Part shown: piece after piece, positions 6,252 to 13,817 of the stretch
How the letters are laid out: each line of letters opens with the position of its first letter
How positions within the stretch are numbered: position 1 is the stretch's first letter
Assembly: GCA_005779435.1 (NCBI GenBank)
Contig: SXJH01000093.1
Coordinates: 1 to 19,265 of the forward strand
From: Nitrosomonas sp.
GTDB taxonomy: Bacteria; Pseudomonadota; Gammaproteobacteria; Burkholderiales; Nitrosomonadaceae
DNA: 19,265 nucleotides
Reading direction: 5' to 3'
Program-made: the position numbers and the translations under genes
Notes under the pieces: generated by a model
Told to the model about the DNA's origin: nothing
Seen by the model: the letters and a program-made list of their open reading frames with translations, nothing else
The model's database searches: none

Positions 6252-6818
6252 CTGGCTACACGACAACAGCTTTCGGATTTTTTGATTGAAACCGAGAAGC
6301 GCGCCTTTAAACAAGCTTTTTTTGCAGTCCACGACGAGCATATTGCATTGGATATCGTGCAAGATGCTATGATGAAGCTCACGGCAAAATATGCATCAAA
6401 GCCGATCGAAGAATTACCGCTTTTATTTCAACGCATTTTGCAAAATACCATCCGCGATTATTATCGGCGGCAAAAAATTAGATCGCTATGGACTTCGCTG
6501 TTTTCCTCGTTTGCGCCGAGCGATCAGGACAAAAATCCGGAAGATTTCGATATACTGGAAACACTGCACGTAGCGCAAGAATCCAACGCGCCCGATACGC
6601 AACTTGAGCAAGCGCAGTTAATGGCATTGATTGAGAAATCGATGGAAATATTGCCGCCGCGTCAACGCGAAGCATTCTTGTTGCGTTATTGGGAAGAGTT
6701 GAGTTTGGCGGAGACCGCAGAAATTATGGGATGTTCGGAAGGCAGTGTAAAAACGCATTGTTCCAGAGCGGTGCATACATTGGCGGCAATACTCAAAGCG
6801 AAAGGAGTTAAATTATGA
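6252..6818 (+). CDS. Sigma-70 family RNA polymerase sigma factor (ECF-like)
   Basis: The protein has region 2 (LDIVQDAMMKL ... LLFQRILQNTIRDYYRR) and region 4 (LPPRQREAFLLRYWEELSLAETAEIMGCSEGSVKTHCSRAVHTL) of a small sigma-70 family factor. It should direct RNA polymerase to a dedicated promoter set. The family N-terminus is usually M-A-x-x-Q-x-L-S-D-F-L. Here that sequence (ATRQQLSDFL) is encoded in frame from 6255, preceded by a CTG codon at 6252 with AAGG 8 nt upstream and no in-frame ATG, GTG or TTG. A CTG start giving 188 residues is therefore preferred. The next conventional start, TTG at 6282, gives 178 residues and loses the conserved block. The stop overlaps the DUF3619 gene by 4 bp. 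The sigma-DUF3619-DUF3106 order is a known betaproteobacterial cluster. Confidence 0.85.
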   Translation: MATRQQLSDFLIETEKRAFKQAFFAVHDEHIALDIVQDAMMKLTAKYASKPIEELPLLFQRILQNTIRDYYRRQKIRSLWTSLFSSFAPSDQDKNPEDFDILETLHVAQESNAPDTQLEQAQLMALIEKSMEILPPRQREAFLLRYWEELSLAETAEIMGCSEGSVKTHCSRAVHTLAAILKAKGVKL

Positions 6819-7192
6819 GCGAGCAAGAATTCGGTAAGAAAATTGTCGGTGTGCTCGATGCAGGCGCCCATGAAACGATGAAGCAAAGTACGCTGTATCG
6901 GTTGCAATCGGCTCGTCTGGCTGCTTTGGAGCAGTGTCAATACGAGTCGGAGTCATCCAAGGTCATTCATTCCGGTAATGGGTATTCCGTTTTTGGAAAG
7001 CACGGCGGAAATTTGGATGGCGGGAAGCTATTGCTATTGGCGACGATTTTATTTGTGTTGATGAATCTTATCTATTTGCAATTTTGGGACAACGATAAAT
7101 ATTCGGCGATTGATGCCATGATACTGGCTGACGATTTGCCGATAGATGCCTATATCGATAACGAGTTTGAGCAATGGCTGGATATAGATTAG
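6815..7192 (+). CDS. DUF3619-family single-pass membrane protein (candidate regulator of the sigma factor)
   Basis: This 125-residue protein has a cytosolic-looking N-terminal helix region (1-60), one clear transmembrane segment (about 71-91, LLLLATILFVLMNLIYLQF) and an acidic C-terminus containing MILADDLPIDAYIDNEFEQWL, the DUF3619 signature. The ATG overlaps the sigma factor stop (ATGA), and the gene ends 19 bp inside the next one, so all three are co-translated. A small one-pass protein coupled to an ECF-like sigma gene suggests an anti-sigma factor, but the family has no proven function that I know of. AAAGGAG lies just before the start. Confidence 0.85.
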   Translation: MSEQEFGKKIVGVLDAGAHETMKQSTLYRLQSARLAALEQCQYESESSKVIHSGNGYSVFGKHGGNLDGGKLLLLATILFVLMNLIYLQFWDNDKYSAIDAMILADDLPIDAYIDNEFEQWLDID

Positions 7193-7563
7193 CTTTTTTG
7201 TGCGGTTTTTTCGTTTTCTTTTCGTTCGATGTTTTTGCCAATACCAGTAAACTGCGATGGAACGAATTGAATTTGCAGCAACAAAATATTCTGGAACCGC
7301 TGGCTGAACATTGGGATACCATGGAGCCGGCGAGGAAGAAAAAATGGCTGGGTATCGCAAAGCGCTATCCCAAGATGAATTCACAAGAACAGCAGCGCAT
7401 TCAGTCGCAAATGCAAAGCTGGCACGCCTTGACTGCCGAGCAACGTAAACAGGCTCGTGAACGGTTTAAAAAAATGGAGCAATTGCCTGTTGAAAAACGC
7501 CAGGAAATAAAACAACGTTGGTATGAGTACGAGCAATTGCCGGGGAGCACGCAAAAACTCTAA
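7174..7563 (+). CDS. DUF3106-family exported protein
   Basis: The 129-residue protein begins with a hydrophobic signal sequence (about 1-22, LAFLCGFFVFFSFDVFA) and continues as a charged, helical, Trp-rich region with repeated motifs of the type W..L....K......R and LPVEKRQEIKQRW, typical of DUF3106. It should be periplasmic. It overlaps the DUF3619 gene by 19 bp in another frame and is the third gene of the sigma factor operon, so it may belong to the sensing side of that regulatory unit. Function unknown. Confidence 0.82.
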   Translation: MAGYRLAFLCGFFVFFSFDVFANTSKLRWNELNLQQQNILEPLAEHWDTMEPARKKKWLGIAKRYPKMNSQEQQRIQSQMQSWHALTAEQRKQARERFKKMEQLPVEKRQEIKQRWYEYEQLPGSTQKL

Positions 7564-7593
7564 TGGTCCTCGGTAATAAACCACCGGCAAGTT

Positions 7594-8607
7594 TTACACT
7601 TCTATCGATACGAAGTTACCGTATAACTGTTCAAATTTGACTGCAATAAAACGTGTGCCGACAGAAATGCTGCCGTTTGCATGTTGTCGATGCGTTACTT
7701 CTGCGACTGCTTGAAAATTGGGGGCATCGATTTTGATGATGTCTTTCGTGTCCAGTGCCATAGCGGATAGAAAGCGAATTCCTGTCGGCGATAAGTCTTG
7801 AAAAACACCCTTAAAAGGCTTATCGGGCCAATACAAATAAAAATCGAATATGCCGGTGATGTTGATTCGCATCATGGCGCGGCGCGCCATTTCAGGGTTC
7901 TCGTGCTGCAATAAGTGCAGGGGGCTTGCACATTCCAGGCAATGCCCGGTTTGATAAGGACTTATTTGCGGCACATACGGTGTCTTGCAAAATGAGCAAT
8001 AGTGTCTAATGACCGCAGTGTATGGTTGAACGGCTTGTTCCGGCGTATGCTGCGGCATGATCGCTGAAGAAGGCGCAGCGGGTTTTTTCTCGGCCGCTGT
8101 ATCGGCTGTATGCAATATCTTGCCGATCAGGAAGGCGTCATACTGCTGACGCATTTCAGGATCGGACAAAATGCGATAGGCTTCATCCAGCAATCCGGCA
8201 TTTAGCGGGAAATTCTTTTTTAATGCTTGATAGCTTGCCTTGATGGCGGTAATAGGCGCGTCCGGCTGAACCTGCAGGATTCGATAATAGTTTCGTTGCG
8301 TGAAATTTCCGGTATGTCTGGATTGCTGTCGATTAGCGCCTGGATTCGCATTTGCACCGAGTGCGCCCTGACTGAGTTCTTTGATATGATAGCGATTGAG
8401 TAATTCCCGGTCGTATTCGGCGCGTTTCAGCGGATCGCCGAGGGTATCGAAGGCAAGCGCAAGCAAGCTTTCATTCCAATTCGAACTGGCGAGTTCGGGA
8501 TGGGTCTTTAGTTTTTTTATCAATGCCCGGTAGCTTTCCTTGATGACTACCATCGATGCATCGGGTTGAATATGAAGAATGCGATAGAAATTGCGCCGTT
8601 CGATCAT
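7594..8607 (-). CDS. Two degenerate J domains, a zinc ribbon and a PilZ domain in one protein
   Basis: This 337-residue protein has four modules. J-like domains occupy about 5-67 (NFYRILHIQPDAS ... AFDTLGDPLKRAEYDREL) and about 106-157 (NYYRILQVQPDAP ... AYRILSDPEMRQQYDAFL). The HPD triad needed to stimulate DnaK ATPase is HPE (36-38) in the first and absent from the second. C204-x2-C207 and C223-x2-C226 look like a zinc ribbon. Residues about 242-330 form a PilZ domain with R243-x3-R247 and D271-L-S273-x2-G276, so c-di-GMP binding is plausible. No signal peptide or membrane segment is seen. The start is the ATG at 8607. It converges on the DUF3106 gene and lies 159 bp downstream of the L,D-transpeptidase gene on the same strand. 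It may act as a c-di-GMP-responsive scaffold more than a co-chaperone; this is inference. Confidence 0.85.
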   Translation of the reverse strand: MIERRNFYRILHIQPDASMVVIKESYRALIKKLKTHPELASSNWNESLLALAFDTLGDPLKRAEYDRELLNRYHIKELSQGALGANANPGANRQQSRHTGNFTQRNYYRILQVQPDAPITAIKASYQALKKNFPLNAGLLDEAYRILSDPEMRQQYDAFLIGKILHTADTAAEKKPAAPSSAIMPQHTPEQAVQPYTAVIRHYCSFCKTPYVPQISPYQTGHCLECASPLHLLQHENPEMARRAMMRINITGIFDFYLYWPDKPFKGVFQDLSPTGIRFLSAMALDTKDIIKIDAPNFQAVAEVTHRQHANGSISVGTRFIAVKFEQLYGNFVSIEV

Positions 8608-8766
8608 AATCGCTTGGAATTTGAGCCGTCGAATGGTGAAGTTATCGGTATTGCCGTTGAAATTGTAGAAATCGGCGGCAGCTGGATAAATAAGCTTGAT
8701 TGAATAAGTTTCGTATCATCGGCTATTTCCTCTCTGAAAATGTTGCGGATGGACGCGAAGGATTTA

Positions 8767-10398
8767 TTACCAGCGGGCATAGCGCAGGGCGTGCAAATCC
8801 CGGTCATAAATATCGGGATAAAAATGCACCCATTGCTGCGGTTCATCGACCCAGGCCGTAATATACATTAAGTAAATCGGTAGCGGTTTGGGTAAATGCA
8901 TGGTTACGGTTTCATCGTCGGCCATGTTTTCATTGAATTTCTCCAATAAACCAGGTTGATTCAACGCAAAGGCCGCCAGTTCCAGCGGCTTTTCCAAACG
9001 GATGCAACCGGAGCTGAAGGTTCGCATATCGCGTTTGAACAGCGACTTGGACGGGGTGTCGTGCAAGTAAATGCTGAAAGGATTGCCGAACATGAATTTG
9101 ACTTTACCCAACGCATTATGCTCGCCCGGCTGCTGGCGTAAAAAGAACGGGAAACCATGTTCGTATTTATGCCAATCGATGGTGCCGGGGTCGATGGCTT
9201 CCGCATTCCGGTCATGACCCGGATACACTTTAAATCCCGATGATGCAAAAAAATCGGGATTGCGCAGTTGTTTAGGCAGCAAATCCTTGCGCGCGATGCT
9301 GGCGGGAACGTTCCAGTAGGGATTGATGACCATGTGCGACACGGCACTGTTGAAGCTGGGCGTGGAACGGTAATCGCGGCCTACGATGATGCGCATAGTC
9401 AAAACCTGTCGATCGTGTTCGATTGCGCTGAGAATAAAACCGGAGGTGTTGACCAGCAAATAACGATCCCCCAGGTTTCGCGGCAGCCAGCGTAAGCGTT
9501 CCATGTTGATGCGCAGTTGGCGTATTTTCCACTCCAATGGCGTATTTAACGCCTGAACGGTGTTTTTGCCGATGACGCCGTCGGCATTTAGACCATGTTG
9601 TTCCTGAAACGCTTGGATCGCCGATACCAAGGCGGGGTCGTAATGTTGACTTTGATTGAGGGCAAGATTGTGCGCAGCAATGCCATCGGCAATATAGGCT
9701 TGCGCAATGCGTTGGCGAAGCAGCGGCACGGTTGTGCCGGTGTCGCCCGGGTGAATCGGCGGCGAGGCGGGAATCTGCATCCATTGCGTGTTATTCCGGG
9801 CAAGCTCCCGGTAATGCGCTAAGGTTTTTTTAAGTAACTGATAATTTGGCTTTTGTGGCGGTAAATCTTCGAATGCTTGCTGCAGGCGATTGGATGCAAT
9901 CGCATCGTGCAAGAATGCGACGGCATCGAATTCAGGACGAGGAATATGCCAATCCGGGTCGGTCGATTCAATGGGTAATCGACCGCGTGCCAAATCATGC
10001 GCCAATTGCAATAGCGCGTGAGTGACGCGTATTTCCAATTCGATTGCGGCTGACGGGGATTGATCCGCTTGCAGTTGCCGCAACAGCGGTAATTGATAAT
10101 CGCGGCTGTCGAGCCCTTCCGCATCGGCGGCGGCGATAACCTGCAATGCGGTTTCAAGGAAGGCCGGATGGGATTCGTATGCTGTCCAGATGGGTTGGAA
10201 CTGGCGTTGCGAATAAAACGCGCGCAAATTCGCCAGTTCAGCGCCGCCAATGGCGTAAACGGCGGATGGGGCGAGTTTCTGCTCCAGGATTTTTGCTTCG
10301 GTAGATGCCGCCAGCGTAACCGACGGTTTTAAAATGATTAGGGCGAAACAAAGAAATAGAAGCGTCTTTGCAAGCGGTTGGAGTAGATGGCGCGACAC
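8767..10398 (-). CDS. L,D-transpeptidase, YcbB/LdtD type
   Basis: The 543-residue protein has an N-terminal signal or anchor segment (about 8-31, ending LAA), a scaffold domain (about 45-205), a peptidoglycan-binding helical domain (about 215-286, AIQAFQEQHGLNADGVIG) and a YkuD catalytic domain (about 310-500). The catalytic cysteine is C465 in SSGCIRL, with H446 in the upstream HDTPSKSLF motif. The family makes 3-3 cross-links in peptidoglycan, or attaches proteins to it, in the periplasm. The start is the GTG at 10398, with AAAGGA about 9 nt upstream. It lies 94 bp after sdhA on the same strand, in the position where sdhB would be expected. All key residues are present, so it is probably active. 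Confidence 0.93.
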   Translation of the reverse strand: MSRHLLQPLAKTLLFLCFALIILKPSVTLAASTEAKILEQKLAPSAVYAIGGAELANLRAFYSQRQFQPIWTAYESHPAFLETALQVIAAADAEGLDSRDYQLPLLRQLQADQSPSAAIELEIRVTHALLQLAHDLARGRLPIESTDPDWHIPRPEFDAVAFLHDAIASNRLQQAFEDLPPQKPNYQLLKKTLAHYRELARNNTQWMQIPASPPIHPGDTGTTVPLLRQRIAQAYIADGIAAHNLALNQSQHYDPALVSAIQAFQEQHGLNADGVIGKNTVQALNTPLEWKIRQLRINMERLRWLPRNLGDRYLLVNTSGFILSAIEHDRQVLTMRIIVGRDYRSTPSFNSAVSHMVINPYWNVPASIARKDLLPKQLRNPDFFASSGFKVYPGHDRNAEAIDPGTIDWHKYEHGFPFFLRQQPGEHNALGKVKFMFGNPFSIYLHDTPSKSLFKRDMRTFSSGCIRLEKPLELAAFALNQPGLLEKFNENMADDETVTMHLPKPLPIYLMYITAWVDEPQQWVHFYPDIYDRDLHALRYARW

Positions 10399-10492
10399 GA
10401 AACAATTCCTTTATGGTGAACGGAGAAAGGCTGCCGCACCTAATGCGAATCCAAAGCGCAATCGGTTTGGGAGAATCGCTTCACATCCCACG

Positions 10493-12256
10493 TCAATACG
10501 TTCTTTTCTTCGGCGGGAAAGATTCTACTGTCAGAGGTTTCAGCCGCACCGGCTTATAGTCCAGCCGATTATCTTCGCTGAAAAATAACGTATGTTTTAG
10601 CCACTTGACATCGTCGCGTTCGGGGAAATCGTTGCGGGCATGCGCGCCACGGCTTTCGCGGCGTGCTTCGGCGGAGATCATGGTGGCAATGGCGACTTCT
10701 TTTAAATTATCCAGTTCCAGCGCCTCAATGCGGGCGGTGTTGAATACTTTACTTTTGTCCTTGATTTCCGTGTACGCCACACGCTGACCCACCTCAAGGA
10801 TTTTTTCCACACCTTGTTGCAGCATGTCCTCAAAACGAAATACGCCGCAGTAGGTTTGCATGGTTTTGGCCAGCGCCGCGTTCACCTGCGCGACATTCTC
10901 GCCGTCTTTTTGGTTTTCCAGACGAGCCAGGCGCGCCAGCGTTTTACCGGCGGCATCGTCCGGCAATGGTTTATGGTGCGGATGGATTTTCAAATCTTCG
11001 ATGATCTGATTGGCGGCGGCGCGGCCAAACACGACGATATCGAGCAACGAATTGGTTCCCAGGCGATTGGCGCCATGCACCGACACGCATGCGCATTCGC
11101 CCACGGCATAAAATCCCGCAACGGTTTCTTCCGGGCCGGTTTTATACGGCGCCACCACTTGACCGAAGTAATTGGTCGGAATGCCGCCCATCATGTAATG
11201 GGCGGTGGGCACAACCGGAATCGGTTCGTTGATCGGATCGACATGCGCGAATTTGATCGCCAGTTCGCGGATGCCGGGCAAGCGGGTTTTGATGATATCC
11301 GCGCCCAAGTGATTCAATTTCAGCAGCAAATGATCCCTTTCCTCGCCGCAACCCATTCCATCTTTCATTTCGGTGGTCATCGCGCGCGAAACGACATCGC
11401 GGCTGGCCAGATCCTTGGCGTTGGGCGCATAGCGCTCCATGAAACGTTCGCCCTCGCGGTTCAATAAGTAACCGCCTTCGCCGCGCACGGCTTCGCTGAT
11501 CAAAACACCGACGCCATATACGCCGGTCGGGTGAAATTGCCAAAATTCCATGTCTTCCAGCGGAATTCCCGCGCGCGCAGCCATGCCCAAGCCATCGCCG
11601 GTATTGATCAATGCATTGGTGCTGGCTTGAAAAATCCGACCGCCGCCGCCGGTGGCAAATAATGTCGCTCTGGCCTGCAGGATTAAAATCTCACCGGTTT
11701 CCATCTCCATCGCGGTTACGCCGAGCACATCGCCTTGTTCGTCGCGAATCAGATCCAGTGCCATCCATTCGATGAAAAATTGCGTGTTGGCGCTGACATT
11801 GCGCTGATATAACGTATGCAAAAGCGCATGGCCGGTGCGATCGGCTGCCGCGCAGGAACGGGTTGCTTGCGCTCCGCCAAAATTTTGCGATTGCCCGCCG
11901 AACGGGCGCTGGTAAATTTTGCCGTTCTCCAAACGGTCGAACGGCATGCCGAAATGTTCCAGCTCGTACACCACTTCGTTGGCCTGACGGCACATGAACT
12001 CGATGGCATCCTGGTCGCACAGATAGTCGGAGCCTTTCACGGTGTCGTACATGTGCCAATGCCAATTGTCCTCGGTCACATTGCCCAGCGATGCGGCGAT
12101 GCCGCCTTGTGCCGAAACGGTGTGGGAGCGGGTGGGAAATACTTTTGACAATACCGCGACTTTTAGTCCCGCTTCGGATAACTGCAGCGCGGCACGCATG
12201 CCGGCCCCCCCTGCACCCACGATGACTACATCGAATTTTCTTTTGGTTAGCGCCAC
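10493..12256 (-). CDS. sdhA: Succinate dehydrogenase flavoprotein subunit
   Basis: This 587-residue protein matches SdhA along its full length. It has the dinucleotide-binding start DVVIVGAGGAGMRAAL (9-24), the covalent-FAD histidine H45 in RSHTVSAQGG, the substrate region HPTGVYGVGVLISEAVRGEGG and the usual end PPKKRTY. It oxidises succinate to fumarate at the cytosolic face of the inner membrane. The start is the GTG at 12256, one base after the sdhD stop, so sdhCDA is one operon. The expected partner sdhB (iron-sulfur subunit) does not follow; after a 94-bp gap comes an L,D-transpeptidase gene. The length and C-terminus are normal, so the gene is not truncated. Confidence 0.97.
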   Translation of the reverse strand: MALTKRKFDVVIVGAGGAGMRAALQLSEAGLKVAVLSKVFPTRSHTVSAQGGIAASLGNVTEDNWHWHMYDTVKGSDYLCDQDAIEFMCRQANEVVYELEHFGMPFDRLENGKIYQRPFGGQSQNFGGAQATRSCAAADRTGHALLHTLYQRNVSANTQFFIEWMALDLIRDEQGDVLGVTAMEMETGEILILQARATLFATGGGGRIFQASTNALINTGDGLGMAARAGIPLEDMEFWQFHPTGVYGVGVLISEAVRGEGGYLLNREGERFMERYAPNAKDLASRDVVSRAMTTEMKDGMGCGEERDHLLLKLNHLGADIIKTRLPGIRELAIKFAHVDPINEPIPVVPTAHYMMGGIPTNYFGQVVAPYKTGPEETVAGFYAVGECACVSVHGANRLGTNSLLDIVVFGRAAANQIIEDLKIHPHHKPLPDDAAGKTLARLARLENQKDGENVAQVNAALAKTMQTYCGVFRFEDMLQQGVEKILEVGQRVAYTEIKDKSKVFNTARIEALELDNLKEVAIATMISAEARRESRGAHARNDFPERDDVKWLKHTLFFSEDNRLDYKPVRLKPLTVESFPPKKRTY

Positions 12257-12257
12257 A

Positions 12258-12611
12258 TCAACTCCACAAAATTTCAGCAGTCCAGACCAGATAAAACAGC
12301 AAGGAAACGATGACCAGGATTTGCAAGGTCAGGCGTATCGCCGTGGGATGCACGTAATCCATCAGCACATTGCGCACACCCACCCATGCATGCCAGAACA
12401 AACCGATGAAAAATACAAAGGTTGCGATGCGTATCCATTGCGTGGTGAAAATATTTTTCCACGCGGCATAATCCTGCGGCGCAGCAATCCATACAACGAC
12501 CAGCAGCGCCATCAAGTAAAACGCCATCAATACCGCAGTCACGCGCTGAATCAGCCAATCCTTCAGTCCGTAATGCGCGCCCGTTACCGCGCGTTTGGTA
12601 AGTTTTACCAT
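12258..12611 (-). CDS. sdhD: Succinate dehydrogenase membrane anchor subunit
   Basis: The 117-residue protein has three transmembrane segments (about 22-43, 61-81 and 92-112). H74 in FWHAWVG corresponds to the haem b ligand of E. coli SdhD, and D85-Y86 in MDYVHP to the quinone-site Asp-Tyr pair. The ATG at 12611 gives the normal family length. A longer frame to 12758 is open but would run back through sdhC. The ATG overlaps the sdhC stop by 7 bp, and the gene ends 1 bp before sdhA. Confidence 0.93.
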   Translation of the reverse strand: MVKLTKRAVTGAHYGLKDWLIQRVTAVLMAFYLMALLVVVWIAAPQDYAAWKNIFTTQWIRIATFVFFIGLFWHAWVGVRNVLMDYVHPTAIRLTLQILVIVSLLFYLVWTAEILWS

Positions 12612-12994
12612 AGCAGCAGCCCCGTTAATAAAGTCAGCAAAACCCCGGCAGCCAGCACCAGCTTGCTGCCGGTTCTCGCTTGCGCCAGGCTGACGCCCAG
12701 GTGCAGATCGAGCATTAGATGGCGGATGCCTGCGCACAAGTGGTGCAGGAAAAACCAAACCGGTAATAACAATAGAATCTTATAGGCAGGGCTTTGCAGA
12801 TATTGCAGCAAAACTTCAAAGCTTTGCGGCGATTCCAGCAACCGTTGCAGGCCGCACAATAACAATGGAATGCCCGGGAAGAAAAGCAAAACACCGCTGA
12901 TGCGGTGCAGTATCGATACGATGGCGGGTAACGGTTGGCCGATCTTAAAAAGATTGAGATGTTTGGGGCGTTGGTGATGCAGTTTTGCGTCCAT
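12605..12994 (-). CDS. sdhC: Succinate dehydrogenase cytochrome b556 subunit
   Basis: The 129-residue protein has three transmembrane segments. S27 and R31 in SILHRISG match the quinone-site residues of E. coli SdhC. H85 in the motif HH-x3-G-x-RHL-x2-D corresponds to its haem b ligand. The N-terminus KHLNLFKIGQPLPAIVSILHR is typical. It is the first gene of sdhCDA. The 162 bp upstream, after ccmB, contain a hairpin and AT-rich sequence suitable for a separate promoter. Confidence 0.94.
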   Translation of the reverse strand: MDAKLHHQRPKHLNLFKIGQPLPAIVSILHRISGVLLFFPGIPLLLCGLQRLLESPQSFEVLLQYLQSPAYKILLLLPVWFFLHHLCAGIRHLMLDLHLGVSLAQARTGSKLVLAAGVLLTLLTGLLLW

Positions 12995-13044
12995 GCTCTA
13001 TGCTCAAAATTGGATTGACTCGTTACTCTGATAAAACCTGAAAG

Positions 13045-13067
13045 GCCGTTCGTTTTTTTAGAACGGC
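13045..13067 (-). promoter_or_regulatory. Hairpin in the sdhC leader
   Basis: GCCGTTC (13045-13051) and GAACGGC (13061-13067) form a perfect 7-bp stem with a 9-nt A- or T-rich loop, 50-73 bp upstream of the sdhC start. In the sdhC direction no U tract follows, so a terminator is unlikely. It may mark the end of the ccm transcript, an attenuator-like leader structure or a protein site. On the same strand just upstream is the AT-rich TATAAAATATACT (about 13074-13086), a possible -10 region. Confidence 0.4.
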
Positions 13068-13156
13068 ACACCAGTATATTTTATACGCGCACGTTATAAA
13101 ACCCATTTCTTCCCGAGACGTAACAGGAAGATTCCCCGCCTGTGCGAGTGACGATT

Positions 13157-13816
13157 TTATTCCAGCGATACGCGCAAAGAAGCTGCCGCCGCCCAAGGCG
13201 CAAAGACGATGGATGCCAGCAGGAATGCGCCGATCAATGACAAATGCGCATCGAAGGCGATGCCGGACATATTCGCCTCGACTGCGCCCGCGCCGAAAAT
13301 CAATACCGGGATATACAAAGGCAACACCAGCAGCGAAACCAGCACACCGCCGCCGCGTAAACCCAATGTCAGCGCGGCGCCGATGGCGCCGATCAAACTC
13401 AATACCGGCGTGCCCAGTAATAGAGCCACGGTTAGAACGAACAAGGCATCCGTCGGTAAATCGTATTGAATACCGAGCACCGGTCCCATCAACACCAACG
13501 GTACGCCGGTGACCAGCCAATGTGCTGTTGCCTTGCCCAATACCAGCAGCGACAGCGATTGCGGCGAAACCAGCATTTGCTCGAGCGTGCCATCGCTATA
13601 ATCGTTGGCGAACATTCGGCCCAGCGACAGCATCGATGCCAGCAAAGCGGCGACCCAAACGACACCGGGCGCCATGGTGCGCAGCAAATTCATTTCCGGG
13701 CCGACGCTCAAAGGAAACAGGCTGACGACAATGACGAAAAAGAACAGCGTCGTCAAAACATCCGACTGACGCCGTATGGCCAACAAAAGATCGCGTTTAA
13801 TTATCCAAAAAAACAT
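13157..13816 (-). CDS. ccmB: Haem exporter membrane protein of cytochrome c maturation
   Basis: The 219-residue, six-helix membrane protein is recognisable as CcmB by its start (FFWIIKRDLLLAIRR), the conserved LASMLSLGRMFANDYSDGTLEQM block and the glycine-rich GAIGAALTLGLRGGGVLVSLLVLPLYIPVLIFG. With CcmA, CcmC and CcmD it forms the complex that releases haem-loaded CcmE in system I cytochrome c biogenesis. It starts one base after the ccmA stop. In most genomes ccmC follows directly, but here the sdhC leader comes next, so the ccm cluster is split. Confidence 0.95.
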   Translation of the reverse strand: MFFWIIKRDLLLAIRRQSDVLTTLFFFVIVVSLFPLSVGPEMNLLRTMAPGVVWVAALLASMLSLGRMFANDYSDGTLEQMLVSPQSLSLLVLGKATAHWLVTGVPLVLMGPVLGIQYDLPTDALFVLTVALLLGTPVLSLIGAIGAALTLGLRGGGVLVSLLVLPLYIPVLIFGAGAVEANMSGIAFDAHLSLIGAFLLASIVFAPWAAAASLRVSLE

Positions 13817-13817
13817 A

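Noticed and set aside
7564..7593. Possible terminator between the convergent DUF3106 and J/PilZ genes
   Set aside because: Only a four-pair CGGT/ACCG stem can be drawn and there is no T tract.
8604..8846. 80-residue minus-strand frame bridging the L,D-transpeptidase end and the J/PilZ start
   Set aside because: One third of it is a shifted reading of the transpeptidase C-terminus. The rest lacks motifs and a ribosome site, so the 8608-8766 gap is treated as non-coding.
11142..11543. Minus-strand frames inside sdhA, and similar Arg/Ala/Pro-rich frames inside ccmB and the L,D-transpeptidase gene
   Set aside because: They are out-of-frame readings of conserved enzyme genes with skewed composition and no domain.
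12612..12758. Longer SdhD start
   Set aside because: The extension reads through sdhC in another frame and would add 49 Pro/Ala/Arg-rich residues absent from the family. The ATG at 12611 gives the normal length.
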